Assembly (NCBI GenBank): GCA_035650495.1
Contig: DASRHK010000006.1
Span: 1 to 23,198 of the forward strand
DNA: 23,198 nucleotides
Source of the DNA: DASRHK01 sp035650495
GTDB lineage: Bacteria; Pseudomonadota; Gammaproteobacteria; Nevskiales; Nevskiaceae
Reading direction: 5' to 3'
Under the pieces are notes generated by a model. The model ran no database searches and was not told the DNA's origin. It worked only from the letters and a program-made list of their open reading frames with translations. Below, in pieces: positions 22,371 to 23,198 of this stretch. The translations under genes were made by a program, and so were the position numbers. Positions within the stretch are counted from its first letter, which is position 1. The number at the start of each line of letters is the position of its first letter.

Positions 22371-23168
22371 CTACTCGGTGAACGCAATCGACGCGCCGCC
22401 GATGCCGGCGAGCGTCATCTCGAACTTGTCGCCCGGCGTGATCGGCAAGAGCGGCGCGAGCGATCCCGACAGGATGATCTCACCCTTCAGGAAGGGGATT
22501 CCGAGCTTGCCGAGCGTATTGGCGAGCCATGCAACCGCCGTCGCCGGATGGCCTTGCACCGCCGAGCCGAGGCCGGACGCGATGTGGCTGCCGTTCTTGG
22601 TGATGTCCATCTTCACTGCGGCGAGATCGAGCGAGCGCGGCTTCACGCGGTCCTTGCCGATCACGAACACGCCACAGGAAGCGTTGTCGGCGATGGTGTC
22701 CTGGATCTTGATCTTCCAGTTCTCGATGCGCGAGTCGACGATCTCGAAGCACGGCGAAACGTAGTCGGTGGCGTCGAGCACCTGTGCTTCGGTCACGCCG
22801 GGGCCCTTCAGGTCCTTCGCGAGCACGAACGCGATCTCGCCTTCGGCGCGCGGCTGGATGAGCCTGGTTCTCGCGAGGCTCACGGTCGAGCCGTCGGCGA
22901 CGTGCATCTTGTCGAGCAGGAACCCGAAGTCCGGCTGATGCACGCCGAGCATGTCCTGCACCGGCTTGCTGGTCACGCCGATCTTCTTGCCGATGACCGT
23001 CTCGCCCTCGGCCTTGCGACGCTCGAGGAAGCGCAGCGAGATCTGGTAGGCGTCGTCGATGCTGATCGCGCTGTGCGTGGTGGTCAGCGGCAATCGCGTG
23101 CGGCGCGAGCGCAGCAACGTGAACAATTCGTCGCCGAGCTCGGTGATGGTGGCGCCGGGAAGCTTCAT
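22371..23168 (-). CDS. dmpE: 2-hydroxypenta-2,4-dienoate (2-oxopent-4-enoate) hydratase
   Basis: The 265-residue protein has a fumarylacetoacetase-like fold and follows DmpE closely: KKIGVTSKPVQDMLGVHQPDFG, then IQPRAEGEIAFVL with metal ligands E109 and E111, E142 in PCFEIVDSRI, and the IQDTIADNASCG block. The close match to hydratase (not the paralogous oxalocrotonate decarboxylase) is in those blocks and in ILSGSLAPL near the end. It adds water to the dienoate released by ring-cleavage hydrolysis to make 4-hydroxy-2-oxovalerate, or the six-carbon analogue in steroid breakdown (HsaE). ATG 23168 overlaps the upstream stop by one base (TGATG), so translation is coupled. Confidence 0.93.
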   Translation of the reverse strand: MKLPGATITELGDELFTLLRSRRTRLPLTTTHSAISIDDAYQISLRFLERRKAEGETVIGKKIGVTSKPVQDMLGVHQPDFGFLLDKMHVADGSTVSLARTRLIQPRAEGEIAFVLAKDLKGPGVTEAQVLDATDYVSPCFEIVDSRIENWKIKIQDTIADNASCGVFVIGKDRVKPRSLDLAAVKMDITKNGSHIASGLGSAVQGHPATAVAWLANTLGKLGIPFLKGEIILSGSLAPLLPITPGDKFEMTLAGIGGASIAFTE

Positions 23169-23198
23169 CAGCCGTTCTTGAGGAAGTCGAGAACCATG
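23168..23198 (-). CDS. C-terminal end of a probable meta-cleavage hydrolase (partial)
   Basis: Only nine codons and the TGA stop are inside the window: MVLDFLKNG. The pattern V-x-DFL-x-N/H-x at the very C-terminus matches the final helix of alpha/beta hydrolases of the BphD/HsaD/MhpC group, which cut the ring-cleavage product to give the dienoate used by the next gene. Operon order agrees. Nine residues are too few for proof. Confidence 0.5.
   Translation of the reverse strand, partial: MVLDFLKNG

Noticed and set aside
1..23198. tRNA, rRNA, CRISPR array, insertion sequence or prophage
   Set aside because: No cloverleaf, regular spaced repeats, transposase or integrase-like protein could be seen on either strand.

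Overview
The window looks like a chromosomal segment of a GC-rich, aerobic, Gram-negative proteobacterium that degrades steroids, aromatics or other hydrophobic compounds. The evidence is a TonB-dependent receptor, DUF1302/DUF1329 envelope proteins, a Tat-dependent hydrolase, a WS/DGAT acyltransferase, and the lower meta-cleavage genes. Steroid-degrading Gammaproteobacteria (Steroidobacterales/Nevskiales-like) or Burkholderiales are plausible hosts, but this is inference. There is no rRNA, tRNA, CRISPR, transposase or phage gene, and no gap between genes exceeds 150 bases.

Layout. 1-4337: a WS/DGAT acyltransferase and a cut-off DUF1329 protein (minus strand) diverge from a DUF1302 outer-membrane protein (plus), which ends in a convincing terminator. 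4481-7514: a flavin reductase fused to a MarR-type domain, preceded by a 10-bp palindrome at a likely promoter; then a DUF4242-adenylate cyclase fusion (minus) divergent from a DUF2332 protein. 7594-10908: a large TonB-dependent receptor, followed after one base by two half-size YeeE/YedE sulfur-transporter genes. 10919-13954 (minus): a tightly overlapping DUF1214 protein, sulfotransferase and SDR operon. 14034-15061 (plus): an NTF2/SnoaL-like protein overlapping an isoprenylcysteine-methyltransferase-like membrane protein. 15058-16381 (minus): a 2OG-Fe(II) dioxygenase and an SRPBCC protein, separated by a long structured inverted repeat that fills the gap. 16448-19028: a PAS histidine kinase without a partner, a proline-rich two-TM protein (minus) and an alpha/beta hydrolase. 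19033-23198 (minus): a compact catabolic operon.

The clearest pathway is that last operon. Reading in its direction of transcription it holds the end of a probable meta-cleavage hydrolase, 2-hydroxypentadienoate hydratase, acylating acetaldehyde dehydrogenase, 4-hydroxy-2-oxovalerate aldolase, a VOC protein and a Tat-exported dienelactone-hydrolase-like protein. The core trio has the order of dmpEFG and would convert the dienoate left by ring cleavage into pyruvate and an acyl-CoA. Uptake (TonB receptor, DUF1302/DUF1329), oxygenation (the flavin reductase would need an oxygenase outside the window) and lipid storage (WS/DGAT) fit the same lifestyle, but nothing in the window fixes the substrate.

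The most unusual items are the 15780-15928 inverted repeat, whose imperfect pairs are all G.U when read as plus-strand RNA; the DUF4242-cyclase fusion with a complete cyclase active site; and the palindrome over the promoter of the reductase-MarR gene.
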